Source: a virus
Reading direction: 5' to 3' (one strand)
Virus record (IMG/VR): IMGVR_UViG_3300034092_001644
Location: 1 to 26,129 of that record
Length of the DNA: 26,129 nucleotides
Shown: positions 14,535 through 21,963 of the stretch, one piece after another
How the letters are laid out: each line of letters opens with the position of its first letter
Numbering within the stretch: the first letter of the stretch is position 1
Program-made: the position numbers and the translations under genes
Notes under the pieces: generated by a model
What the model saw: the letters and a program-made list of their open reading frames with translations, nothing else
Told to the model about the DNA's origin: nothing
Databases searched by the model: none

Positions 14535-14800
14535 ACGCTGAACAAATATGTATAGACTACCTAAACGTAACTTTGCATACCGCTAAGAAAAAGCCTGAAT
14601 TATTGTACAAAATTATTCATATTTTGCAAGTCAAGCAGTTAACAGCAGTAGATATAGCAAAGCATTTAGATATTAAAGTTGATACGGTAATGAAGTATTT
14701 AGAGCGGGGTGCAATGTATAAAGCAACGCCACAGCAGTTAAGTTATGAGCAACAGCTAAGAATTAATAAATTTCTAAAAATAGAACACTTAAACAAATAG
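14531..14800 (+). CDS. Small HTH protein, 89 aa
   Basis: Residues about 33-60 contain 'LTAVDIAKHLDIKVDTVMKYLERG', which has the spacing of a helix-turn-helix with a second recognition helix. The N-terminal part is helical. Probably a DNA-binding regulator or replication accessory. It overlaps the upstream gene by four bases (ATGA). Confidence 0.6.
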   Translation: MNAEQICIDYLNVTLHTAKKKPELLYKIIHILQVKQLTAVDIAKHLDIKVDTVMKYLERGAMYKATPQQLSYEQQLRINKFLKIEHLNK

Positions 14801-14832
14801 CAATGCCAAAGTGTAAAGTCAAAAATTAAAAG

Positions 14833-15054
14833 ATGTTCAGCAGCCATAGAAACTTAGACCGTAAAGAGATCAACCCTATTAAGGGCAGTGTAGTAACTTC
14901 TTTAAAAACAGGCAATAGGTTTAGAATAGTAGGTATGGATTTTAACACTAAATTTGAAGTAATAAAATACTATTTTCAAACGGCATCTTCTAAAGATGGA
15001 CAAATACACGAATTAGATTTAGATATTTTTTGGGAAACATTTACAACTAGATGA
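14833..15054 (+). CDS. Small hypothetical protein, 73 aa
   Basis: Starts at ATG 14833 after a 32-base gap. A compact strand-rich protein ('IKGSVVTSLKTGNRFRIVGMD') that reads like an SH3/OB-type barrel, followed by a short helix. No family recognised. Confidence 0.55.
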   Translation: MFSSHRNLDRKEINPIKGSVVTSLKTGNRFRIVGMDFNTKFEVIKYYFQTASSKDGQIHELDLDIFWETFTTR

Positions 15055-15066
15055 AAATAATTTGAA

Positions 15067-15354
15067 ATGAAAAAGCCTTATAAATATACTGTGGTTAGTA
15101 ATAAAACTAAGCATGTATTATGGTATACAAATACACCACCACTTATACATGAATTGCATACATGGGAAGATTCTTTAGAACCAAAAACTAAAATTTTAAA
15201 GCAAACAAGAACTGTATTTGTAGACATAAGATATGAGGCTAAATTAAGATTATTTAACTATCTTAATTATACTAAAAAAGGTCTTAATATTCCAAAATAT
15301 AAACCATTTTATCAAACAGAAATTGGCAAATTAATACCAATACTTAATTTTTAA
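15067..15354 (+). CDS. Small basic hypothetical protein, 95 aa
   Basis: Lys- and Tyr-rich, with an N-terminal strand region and a C-terminal segment 'GLNIPKYKPFYQTEIGKLIPILNF'. No domain, signal or membrane segment recognised. It is separated from its neighbours by short AT-rich gaps rather than overlaps, unlike earlier genes of this operon. Confidence 0.55.
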   Translation: MKKPYKYTVVSNKTKHVLWYTNTPPLIHELHTWEDSLEPKTKILKQTRTVFVDIRYEAKLRLFNYLNYTKKGLNIPKYKPFYQTEIGKLIPILNF

Positions 15355-15383
15355 TTTATTTAAAAAATTATAAAACAAAGAAC

Positions 15384-15698
15384 ATGGCAACAACAAAAAA
15401 ACATTTAGTGCAATTAAGAAGCAATACTAATTTCACAGTAAATTATGAAAACAATAATTTAACTCCACAAATTGAGTTAATTATACTTAGTTATGAACCA
15501 AAGTATAATTTAACAAAAAAAGGAATAGTAAAAGAACACGAAATAGGAGAGTTTAGAATATTTGCCAATTTAGAGGGCATTAATGCCATGATAGGGGAGT
15601 TACAATTACTTGCTTCACAATTACAAAAGTTTGAACAACTTAGCGTTGGAATTAATTTATTGATTGAAAGCGCAAAAGAAAAAACAGAAGATAAATAA
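15384..15698 (+). CDS. Small hypothetical protein, 104 aa
   Basis: N-terminal strands (ATTKKHLVQLRSNTNFTVNYE), an acidic middle and a C-terminal helix pair with 'INAMIGELQLLASQLQKFEQL', possibly a short coiled coil. Last gene before the terminator at 15730-15756. Function not known. Confidence 0.6.
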   Translation: MATTKKHLVQLRSNTNFTVNYENNNLTPQIELIILSYEPKYNLTKKGIVKEHEIGEFRIFANLEGINAMIGELQLLASQLQKFEQLSVGINLLIESAKEKTEDK

Positions 15699-15729
15699 TT
15701 TTAATTTACCAAAATAAACCGCTATAACT

Positions 15730-15756
15730 AAGCCTCCAGAAATGGGGGCTTTTTTT
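15730..15756 (+). terminator. Intrinsic terminator after the early operon
   Basis: AAGCCTCC (15730-15737) pairs with GGGGGCTT (15744-15751), an eight-pair stem with one G-T pair and a six-base loop, then a run of seven T's. A strong Rho-independent terminator, similar to that at 11873-11906. Confidence 0.85.
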
Positions 15757-15899
15757 ATGGCATAATCCGAAAAAGTGAAAAAGTTGTGGCATTATAAATA
15801 ATTGTTATTTTACGGTCTCAAACGTAATGAAATATAGAAAAAAGAAAAAAGAAAAAGATTTTTCCCTATATTGCCCCTACTAATTTCAATTTTTTTTTT

Positions 15900-15933
15900 A
15901 ACTAACTAGTTAGTTGTACTAACAACAACTAAC
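15900..15933. repeat. Overlapping palindromes built on ACTAAC/GTTAGT
   Basis: AACTAACTAGTTAGTT (15900-15915) is a perfect 16-bp palindrome. Its right half also pairs with 15925-15933 (GTTAGTTGT / ACAACTAAC, seven-base loop). The hexamer ACTAAC thus appears repeatedly in both orientations within 34 bases, as in a multi-site operator or iteron. Confidence 0.7.
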
Positions 15934-16046
15934 GGAAAAAATCCGAAAACACTTTTTTTCTTTTACCTTTTTCGACAATGTAGCATTTACAATGCTTTAA
16001 AGCTTATAAATAGTTGAATAAGATAATAACTAACTTTTTCAACTTT

Positions 16047-16089
16047 TTCTAAATAAAATTTATTTGCTGAAAAGCTTTTTTATTTAGAA
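16047..16089. repeat. 12-bp perfect inverted repeat
   Basis: TTCTAAATAAAA at 16047-16058 and TTTTATTTAGAA at 16078-16089 are exact reverse complements with a 19-base loop; preceded by a direct repeat of AACTTTTTC. Easily melted, AT-only except for one base pair. Confidence 0.65.
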
Positions 16090-16232
16090 TATTTATTTTA
16101 ATATTGTGGCTGATAATGTCTTTTGCATTAGGTACAAGATGATGCAAATGTTTTAATAACTTTTATAGCCTTATTGGATTTTGGAAGGTGCTTGTACCAC
16201 CTAAAGAAGTTTGGTAAGGCTTTCTTAATTTT

Positions 16233-17171
16233 ATGAATATTGAATATGCACGATTTAGCACTATTGCTGAAATAAACAACCGTAAGGCATTTATTGAAAA
16301 GCAAAATAATGATAAGACACTTGGATTAAAATGGCTATCAGATAACAGTGAGTATGTTATTAATTCACATGAATTATATTTAGAGCAATATATTAATACA
16401 GAATATGAAAAATATACAGAAAACATAAATATTAAATATAATACAGCACTTCTTAATTATATTTTGTATAAATCTTTAGTTGCTGGTAATATACATAAAT
16501 GCCAATGCGGAGGTAATTTAAGGATAGTAAATGGGTATAATTTTATTGGATGTGAAAACTATAAGGCTATTACTAAACATGATACTTACAATCAATTCGA
16601 AGTGCCTGAAAAAATAATACTTGAAAAGAAAGAATGGATAATAAAAAACGACATAAAGCCAAATCAGCAATATTTATCTAAGTTTAAAGAATTGTTTAAT
16701 ATACCTAATACGGTTAAAGTAACTGATTTGATACTATTTTTTCAGCATAATAATATTGCATTACATAATAATGAAATTAGCTTAGATAAATTAATGGCAG
16801 TAAGAAATACTAAAGCTATTTCAGATAAGCAAGAAGATTACATAAAGCATTTATTAAAGCAAAAATTTGATAATGTTTTATATCAACAACAAATAACTTA
16901 TAAACTTGAAAATGAAAAAGAAAAATACTGCATACCTGATTATATTTGTGGCTCAAAAAACAATGAACTTGTATTAATATTAGACCTTAAAAAATCACCA
17001 GACAATTCAAATCTTAATCAATTAAATCGTTATCATAACTTAATAGAATACATATTTCGAGATAGGAATAAAATAATTAAGTCTTATCAATTATTTTTTA
17101 CAGTTCCAGAAAATATAGATTTACTTCCATTTAGGGGTATTACTTTAAACCAACTAACTTCTATACTATGA
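16233..17171 (+). CDS. Zinc-ribbon/PD-(D/E)XK nuclease-like protein
   Basis: The 312-residue product has a metal-binding-like segment at residues 88-107 (HKCQCGG...C) and a C-terminal nuclease-type motif: IPDYI (D236), a strand ending LILDLKK (D251, K253) and a helix LNQLNRYHNLIEYI with Q263. This fits the PD-(D/E)XK order, with the central Asp-x-Lys in place of Glu-x-Lys. N-terminal residues are helical and of unknown fold. The gene precedes the primase-helicase and overlaps it by four bases, so it likely acts in replication or resolution of DNA. Homology call is moderate because motifs are short; a structure-based search would settle it. Confidence 0.55.
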   Translation: MNIEYARFSTIAEINNRKAFIEKQNNDKTLGLKWLSDNSEYVINSHELYLEQYINTEYEKYTENINIKYNTALLNYILYKSLVAGNIHKCQCGGNLRIVNGYNFIGCENYKAITKHDTYNQFEVPEKIILEKKEWIIKNDIKPNQQYLSKFKELFNIPNTVKVTDLILFFQHNNIALHNNEISLDKLMAVRNTKAISDKQEDYIKHLLKQKFDNVLYQQQITYKLENEKEKYCIPDYICGSKNNELVLILDLKKSPDNSNLNQLNRYHNLIEYIFRDRNKIIKSYQLFFTVPENIDLLPFRGITLNQLTSIL

Positions 17172-19504
17172 ACCCACTAATAGATGAAGCACAAATGCTT
17201 TATGATGAAGGATTTAATCCTTTGCCATTATTCAATACGAAAGCACCTATGCTTAAAAAAGGGCATCCGTATTTATACGAGAAGATAGATAAAATAGAAT
17301 GGCGGTTTAAGAAAGCCGAAAAAATAGGCATTGCCTGCGGTGCAATATCGGAAGGATTTTACTGCATTGATTTCGATGCTCACAAAGGACAAAACATAAA
17401 ACAAGTATTTGACTACTTTATTAGTTTGCCTAATATTTATTATCTTATTAATACCGGTCAGCTATCAGTATATTCAACGGCAGGCGGTGGCTATCATATA
17501 TATTTTAAGCATACTGAAGAAGTTATAAAAGGCACTGTATTTGCTCACTGGGAAGATGGCGAAACGATGGTTGAGCTTCGTGGCAACGGTCAATATGTTG
17601 CCTGCTATCCTTCAACTGGATACCAATACATTACAGGCGTTGAAATAGTGAAATTACAGCCATTAGAAGAATATCAATGGATATTTGATTTGTTAACTAC
17701 ATTCAACCAATACCATAAAAAATCAAAAATTAAACTAGCCAACAACCATGAAGTAAGGAAGTGGGCTGAATATTGGCGAGAGAATACACCGACTGGAAAA
17801 TACAACTTAGAATTTGCTAATGAAGCGAAAGAATTACTTGTATCAATAGGATGGCAGTTATCAGATGTTAGACCTGATGGCGTTGAATATTATACAAGAC
17901 CGAATAAAGATCTGAAAGATGGATTTTCAGCTACTTTCGGTCATCAGCTTAATATGTTTTACATATTTACTTCTGATGCCAGCATTACACCGTTTGAGCC
18001 TAATAAAGGATATGCACCATTTGATATTTTATCAATAATCAAATACAAAGGCGATTGGAAAACTGCTAAAGAAGAACTGGCAGTGCGCTTTGGAATGGAA
18101 AATAACGATAAGTTTTGGAGTGTAAACCAAGAAGGTAAGCACTATCTTAATAATTATCGTTTCAAAAAGTTTCTTGAAGAAAACAACTTTTTCAAAATAT
18201 CGCCAAATGAACGGTCAACATTTGACTTCGTAAAAAAAGACGATATATTTTTAAAAATAGTTTATGAGAAAGACATTAAGGATTATGTAACATCATGGAT
18301 ATTAGATAACAATATTCAGGAAAGTGTGTATAATTTAATGACTGGCAACCTAAAATATTTTAGGCGTGACTTTTTATCAATGTTAGAAAGCAAAAACGTA
18401 AACATTCTTAAAGACACGAAGGATACAGCATATTTATTTTATCGTAATTGCATTGTTGAGGTAAAAAAAGAAGGCAAAAAAATACTATCCTATGCCGATG
18501 TTGACTTATCAGTATGGCGTGGTCAAGTGATTGATAGAGATTATATCCATACAGACCACCACGATAGCGAATACAGAACGTTTATTTGGAAAATAGCAGG
18601 CGAAAACGAGCAAAAATATAAGGCATTTCAAACAGTAGTTGGTTACTTATTGCATAGCTGGAAGTCAAACAGTAATAATAAAGCAATAATATTTAATGAT
18701 GAATTGATAAGTGATAGTCCAAACGGAAGGTCCGGTAAGGGTCTATTCTGGAACGCTCTTAAACATTTAAAACACGTACAGTCATTAGATGGTAAACAAT
18801 TTGATTTTACCAAAGCGTTTCCATATCAAAACGTATCAACCGATTGTCAGGTATTAGTATTTGATGATGTGAAAAAAGGCTTTGATTTTGAGAGTTTATT
18901 TTCTGTAATTACTGAAGGCATAACTATTGAATACAAAGGAAAAGATAGCATTAAGCTAAATGTAACCGAAAGTCCTAAAATTATTATTACTACTAACTAC
19001 ACTATAAAAGGCGATAGTGCATCATTTAACGCTCGTAAGCATGAAGTAGAAATGAGTACTTTCTTTAGTGATAAATTTACGCCAATAGATTTATTTGGGC
19101 ATGAATTATTTAACGACTGGGATAATGAAGAATGGGCAAGATTTGACTGCTACATGATAGAATGTTTGAGAATTTACTTAGATTTAGGGTTGTTAGAAAT
19201 GCCAACGGTAAACCTTGAATTTAAAAAGGTAATAAATGAAATAACTCAAGAACTGTATAATTTCTTTGAAGGATTAAACAGGAATGAATTTTATACTACT
19301 AAAGCACTTTATGAGGAATTTATAGCGCAATATCCTGAAAAACGAAATTACATAACTCAAAATAAAATGACTATTAATATTAGCAGATATTGCAAATATT
19401 TGAATTTTGAATTAGATAAAGTTACTTCAGGCGGAATAACTAAAATTAAGATAATTACTAACGAACAACCACAGCAAGAAGATGACACATTCAGCGATTT
19501 CTAA
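17168..19504 (+). CDS. Bifunctional primase-polymerase / SF3-type helicase
   Basis: Residues 1-180 are a prim-pol (AEP) domain: DFD at 68-70 as metal ligands, STAGGGYH at 103-110 with the catalytic His, and ELRGNGQYV at 136-144. A middle domain follows (about 190-310, PNKG-YAPFDILS type). Residues about 490-680 are an SF3/D5-like helicase: Walker A G520-x-x-GKG-L to 526, Walker B VLVFDDV at 562-568, and PKIIITTN with the sensor Asn610, then R623 as possible finger. This fusion makes primers and unwinds DNA at a phage origin, as in P4-alpha-like and Bacteroidota phages. Length (778) is normal. It overlaps both neighbours, and the palindrome-rich region upstream could be its origin. Confidence 0.9.
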   Translation: MNPLIDEAQMLYDEGFNPLPLFNTKAPMLKKGHPYLYEKIDKIEWRFKKAEKIGIACGAISEGFYCIDFDAHKGQNIKQVFDYFISLPNIYYLINTGQLSVYSTAGGGYHIYFKHTEEVIKGTVFAHWEDGETMVELRGNGQYVACYPSTGYQYITGVEIVKLQPLEEYQWIFDLLTTFNQYHKKSKIKLANNHEVRKWAEYWRENTPTGKYNLEFANEAKELLVSIGWQLSDVRPDGVEYYTRPNKDLKDGFSATFGHQLNMFYIFTSDASITPFEPNKGYAPFDILSIIKYKGDWKTAKEELAVRFGMENNDKFWSVNQEGKHYLNNYRFKKFLEENNFFKISPNERSTFDFVKKDDIFLKIVYEKDIKDYVTSWILDNNIQESVYNLMTGNLKYFRRDFLSMLESKNVNILKDTKDTAYLFYRNCIVEVKKEGKKILSYADVDLSVWRGQVIDRDYIHTDHHDSEYRTFIWKIAGENEQKYKAFQTVVGYLLHSWKSNSNNKAIIFNDELISDSPNGRSGKGLFWNALKHLKHVQSLDGKQFDFTKAFPYQNVSTDCQVLVFDDVKKGFDFESLFSVITEGITIEYKGKDSIKLNVTESPKIIITTNYTIKGDSASFNARKHEVEMSTFFSDKFTPIDLFGHELFNDWDNEEWARFDCYMIECLRIYLDLGLLEMPTVNLEFKKVINEITQELYNFFEGLNRNEFYTTKALYEEFIAQYPEKRNYITQNKMTINISRYCKYLNFELDKVTSGGITKIKIITNEQPQQEDDTFSDF

Positions 19505-19952
19505 ACTTGTAGAATTAAAGAAGCAACATTACCGAACTGAATATCCGAATATGCCAGAACATACACTGCCAACGCCAAAATATTCAGATAAAACGGCTAA
19601 CGGCTTAACTAAGTGTGTTATTGACTTTATTACTTTATCTGGAGGTATGGCTGAAAGAATATCTAATACAGGTAGATATGTAGATGGTAGGGTTAAATAT
19701 ACCGATGTATTAGGGCATACACGAGAATTTGGAAGCGGTAAATGGATAAAAGGTAGTGGAACTTTAGGAACTGCCGACATTAGTGCAGTAGTTAATGGAA
19801 AGACTATAAAAATCGAAATCAAGATTGGCAAAGACAGGCAAAGCGAACACCAAAAAAAGTATCAAGAAAGCGTAGAACGTGCAGGTGGTGAATACTGGAT
19901 AGTTTGTAACTTTGAAGAATTTTATAATAGATTTTTAAACATAAATACTTAA
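19482..19952 (+). CDS. PD-(D/E)XK nuclease, VRR-NUC-like
   Basis: The order of motifs is right for this fold: Glu58 in 'GGMAERISNTG', 'GTADISAVVNG' with D99, 'KIEIKIGKD' with E112 and K114, then 'QSEHQKKYQE' with Q124 and the strand 'AGGEYWIV'. VRR-NUC and related phage nucleases act on branched or flap DNA. It begins within the 3' end of the primase-helicase gene, so the two are translationally coupled and probably act together during replication or recombination. Catalytic residues are all present. Confidence 0.75.
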   Translation: MTHSAISKLVELKKQHYRTEYPNMPEHTLPTPKYSDKTANGLTKCVIDFITLSGGMAERISNTGRYVDGRVKYTDVLGHTREFGSGKWIKGSGTLGTADISAVVNGKTIKIEIKIGKDRQSEHQKKYQESVERAGGEYWIVCNFEEFYNRFLNINT

Positions 19953-19961
19953 ATTTACAAC

Positions 19962-20204
19962 ATGGAAAAGAAGTACGTAGGCAACAGCCGTAACATTCAA
20001 GGCAAGTTTGGCGAAATCCAAAAGATTAGCTTCAGCAAAAAAGATTTAGAGGTATTACTCGAAAATTTAAACGAAAAAGGCTATGTGAATTTAAACAGAG
20101 TTGCCAAAAAAGAAACAGATAAATACGGCAATACTCACTACATGGTGATTGATGATTGGAAGCCCGCAGCAACTACTAACGATGGGTTTAATATGCCGTT
20201 CTGA
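19962..20204 (+). CDS. Small hypothetical protein next to replication genes, 80 aa
   Basis: Pattern 'GKFGEIQKISFSKKDLEVLLENLNEKGYVNLNRVAKKE' with a C-terminal segment 'THYMVIDDWKP'. Proteins of this size and pattern recur beside replication genes in Bacteroidota phages. There is no enzymatic motif; a small replication accessory is a guess. Ends in tgATG overlap with the next gene. Confidence 0.65.
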   Translation: MEKKYVGNSRNIQGKFGEIQKISFSKKDLEVLLENLNEKGYVNLNRVAKKETDKYGNTHYMVIDDWKPAATTNDGFNMPF

Positions 20205-20374
20205 TGAAATACTTAATACCTATACTCTTATTTATTTCGTGTGCTAAACAACCATGTACTACTTCAGCTACCTGCAATAATGGCAGGTTAGAGTTTGGTG
20301 ATAAATGCGAATTATGTAAAGGAGTTGGAATTAAGTATATTTACGAATGTGAAGGTCAAATTATTAAGTGTTAA
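20204..20374 (+). CDS. Small cysteine-rich lipoprotein, 56 aa
   Basis: MKYLIPILLFISC is a short signal peptide with lipobox FISC and Cys13 as lipidation site. The mature part has several cysteines (C18, C24, C36, C39, C49, C56) that could form disulfides in the periplasm. Such tiny lipoproteins in phages can mediate superinfection exclusion, but this is inference. Too short for standard gene callers; start overlaps the previous stop and its stop overlaps the next start. Confidence 0.6.
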   Translation: MKYLIPILLFISCAKQPCTTSATCNNGRLEFGDKCELCKGVGIKYIYECEGQIIKC

Positions 20375-20490
20375 TGAGAAAAGATACTAATCACGTTAAG
20401 ACATCTTTCGGCAAAAGAAGGGGTGGCAAAGCTAAAAAAAGATATAGCCCAAAGGATAAAAGAAATTCTAAACATAGAGGACAAGGATAA
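20374..20490 (+). CDS. Very basic small protein, 38 aa
   Basis: The product is rich in Lys, Arg and Gly (KTSFGKRRGGKAKKRYS) and ends HRGQG. It resembles a disordered nucleic-acid-binding peptide or a ribosomal-protein-like tail. It overlaps the ends of both neighbours by one base (TAATG), strongly suggesting it is a real coupled gene despite its size. Confidence 0.5.
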   Translation: MRKDTNHVKTSFGKRRGGKAKKRYSPKDKRNSKHRGQG

Positions 20491-20870
20491 TGCTAAAAGA
20501 CATATTTGAAGACAAAATTATAACTGCAATAATAGGATTGCCTATAATTCTAATTGCATTACTAATTTTTGATTTATGCGCAACTACTAAAGAATATCAA
20601 AAGGGATTAGTAATAGATAAAAACTATCAAGCCAAAACCAATAGCACAGGATTAGGCACAGGCATAACCTCAAACGGAAAACCAACGGCAATGATTGTGA
20701 GTTTGTTCGAAAAAGAAAAATACTTACTAAAAGTAAAAGCAGATAAAATATTTACGGCACAATGTACAGCAGAACAATACTACTCTAAGAATAATGGTAA
20801 TATAGCGTATATCGAAATAAAAAGAGGAATACTATCAAATCATATTTGGAAAGTATCGGTTAAAGAATAA
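20490..20870 (+). CDS. Small membrane-anchored protein, 126 aa
   Basis: Residues about 10-32 (ITAIIGLPIILIALLIFDLCA) form one N-terminal membrane helix; the rest is a soluble, beta-rich domain with no cysteine pairs or catalytic motif that I recognise. The topology (one helix, soluble C-terminus) fits an inner-membrane-anchored protein. Its start overlaps the basic 38-residue gene. Function unknown. Confidence 0.65.
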   Translation: MLKDIFEDKIITAIIGLPIILIALLIFDLCATTKEYQKGLVIDKNYQAKTNSTGLGTGITSNGKPTAMIVSLFEKEKYLLKVKADKIFTAQCTAEQYYSKNNGNIAYIEIKRGILSNHIWKVSVKE

Positions 20871-20876
20871 AATTAT

Positions 20877-20884
20877 TAACTTTG
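20877..20884 (+). promoter_or_regulatory. -7-like box TAACTTTG before 20888
   Basis: TAACTTTG matches TAnnTTTG, identical to the box at 6957-6964, and ends three bases before the ATG at 20888. No TTTG at the standard upstream spacing. The mRNA would be leaderless if it is used. Confidence 0.3.
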
Positions 20885-20887
20885 AAT

Positions 20888-21346
20888 ATGCCAATACCGA
20901 AACCAAATAGCACCGAAACCAAAGACGAATTCATTCAGCGTTGCATGAGTGACGAAACGATGGTGAACGAATATGACGAAGCGCAGCGTTATAGAATATG
21001 CCTATCTTCGTTATCGGTTGACAACATCATTAAGGCTGAAGAAACATATAATGACTATCCACAGGCAGCATCAGAGAATGCTAAACGTGCATTGAAGTAT
21101 AGAGAAGAAAGCGGAAACCCTAAAGGTTGCGGAACGCCAGTTGGTTGGGCAAGGGCAAACCAATTAGCCAAGCGTGAAAAGATTAGTAGAGATACGATAG
21201 CACGAATGGCAAGTTTTGAACGACATAGGCAAAATAAAGACGTGCCTTATGATGAAGGTTGTGGCGGTCTTATGTGGGATGCTTGGGGTGGTGATGAGGG
21301 CGTATCATGGGCGCAAAGAAAGTTAAAACAAATAGATAGGAAGTAA
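20888..21346 (+). CDS. XkdF/prohead-protease-associated domain protein
   Basis: I choose ATG 20888 (MPIPKPNSTETKDEF) over TTG 20882. The N-terminus 'IPKPNSTETKDEFIQRCMSDE' and 'EAQRYRICLSSL' is the short Cys-containing motif often found at the start or end of Bacteroidota head-maturation proteins. The rest ('YPQAASENAKRALKYREESG', 'CGTPVGWARANQLA', 'SRDTIARMASFERHRQ', 'GGLMWDAWGGDEGV') is a well-conserved module seen in the same context. No protease catalytic residues are evident, so it is an associated domain rather than the enzyme. Role in head assembly is possible but unproven. Confidence 0.55.
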   Translation: MPIPKPNSTETKDEFIQRCMSDETMVNEYDEAQRYRICLSSLSVDNIIKAEETYNDYPQAASENAKRALKYREESGNPKGCGTPVGWARANQLAKREKISRDTIARMASFERHRQNKDVPYDEGCGGLMWDAWGGDEGVSWAQRKLKQIDRK

Positions 21347-21963
21347 TGAGCAAAACAACTAAAATAAAAGACTTAATACCTGACAACAAGAATTTCAACA
21401 AAGGCACTGAATACGGTAATAGCCTTATAGAGAAGTCATTAAGAAAGTTTGGAGCAGGTAGGTCAATTCTAATTGACAAAAACAACCGTATCATTGCAGG
21501 CAACAAAACAATTGAAAACGCTGCTGCAATAGGCTTAGAAGATTTACAGATAGTTGAAAGCGATGGCACTAAGATAATTGCCGTTAAACGTACAGATATT
21601 GATTTAGATAGCAAAGCAGGTAGAGAATTGGCACTTGCAGATAACGCAACGGCAAAGGCTAATATTGATTGGGATATTGAAACCACTTTTGAAGTAGCTA
21701 ATGAGTTTGGATTTGATGCAGGGGAGTGGGGAATAAACAACTTTGAAACAGCATCGGAAGTTGACTACTCAATTCTTGATGATGAAGATGTAAGTAAGCA
21801 ATTGGAAGAAATGACCAATGGAGTTAAGAAAGCTATTCAGATTGAATTTGAAGCCGAACACTACGAACAGGCTTATGAACTTGTAAAGTTTTGGCGTGAG
21901 CGGAATGCTTATGTAGGTGGTATGATAATGGAATACTTAAAAGCAGAGAAGGGAAAGATATGA
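21346..21963 (+). CDS. ParB-like N-terminal domain protein
   Basis: Residues about 8-75 form a ParB/Srx-like domain: 'LIPDNKNFNKGTEYGNSLIEKSLRKFG', 'GRSILIDKNNRIIAGNKTIENAAAIGLE', resembling phage ParB-type proteins often encoded beside DNA methyltransferases and terminases. Residues 90-205 are a partly acidic helical extension with 'AVQIEFEAEHYEQAYELVKFWRER'-like pattern. ParB-fold proteins bind or cleave nucleotides and DNA. It overlaps both neighbours by one to four bases, so it forms a unit with the methyltransferase and oxygenase that follow. The exact activity is unknown. Confidence 0.75.
   Translation: MSKTTKIKDLIPDNKNFNKGTEYGNSLIEKSLRKFGAGRSILIDKNNRIIAGNKTIENAAAIGLEDLQIVESDGTKIIAVKRTDIDLDSKAGRELALADNATAKANIDWDIETTFEVANEFGFDAGEWGINNFETASEVDYSILDDEDVSKQLEEMTNGVKKAIQIEFEAEHYEQAYELVKFWRERNAYVGGMIMEYLKAEKGKI

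Larger units (their letters stand above)
15757..16232. other. Palindrome-rich noncoding region, candidate origin or control region
   Basis: This 476-base gap lies between the early operon terminator and the replication genes and contains no plausible gene. It is extremely AT-rich, with purine and pyrimidine tracts, and holds many inverted repeats: a 16-bp perfect palindrome (15900-15915), 9-bp arms at 15909-15917/15925-15933, AGCATT/AATGCT (15982-15996), GCTTTAAAGC (15994-16003), 12-bp arms at 16047-16058/16078-16089, TTTGCAT/ATGCAAA (16122-16148) and GGTACAAG/CTTGTACC (16131-16198). Such a cluster beside primase-helicase is typical of a phage origin or regulatory site; there is no recognisable promoter box for the following gene. 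Confidence 0.45.

Noticed and set aside
20888-21346. Active prohead protease
   Set aside because: Only the associated conserved module is present; no catalytic Ser/His/Asp set of a prohead protease could be placed.
21270-21740. Leftward open frame of 156 codons opposite the ParB-like gene
   Set aside because: It mirrors the overlapping rightward ParB-like and upstream genes, has biased Ser/Leu/Pro composition with no recognisable pattern and no promoter or operon context.
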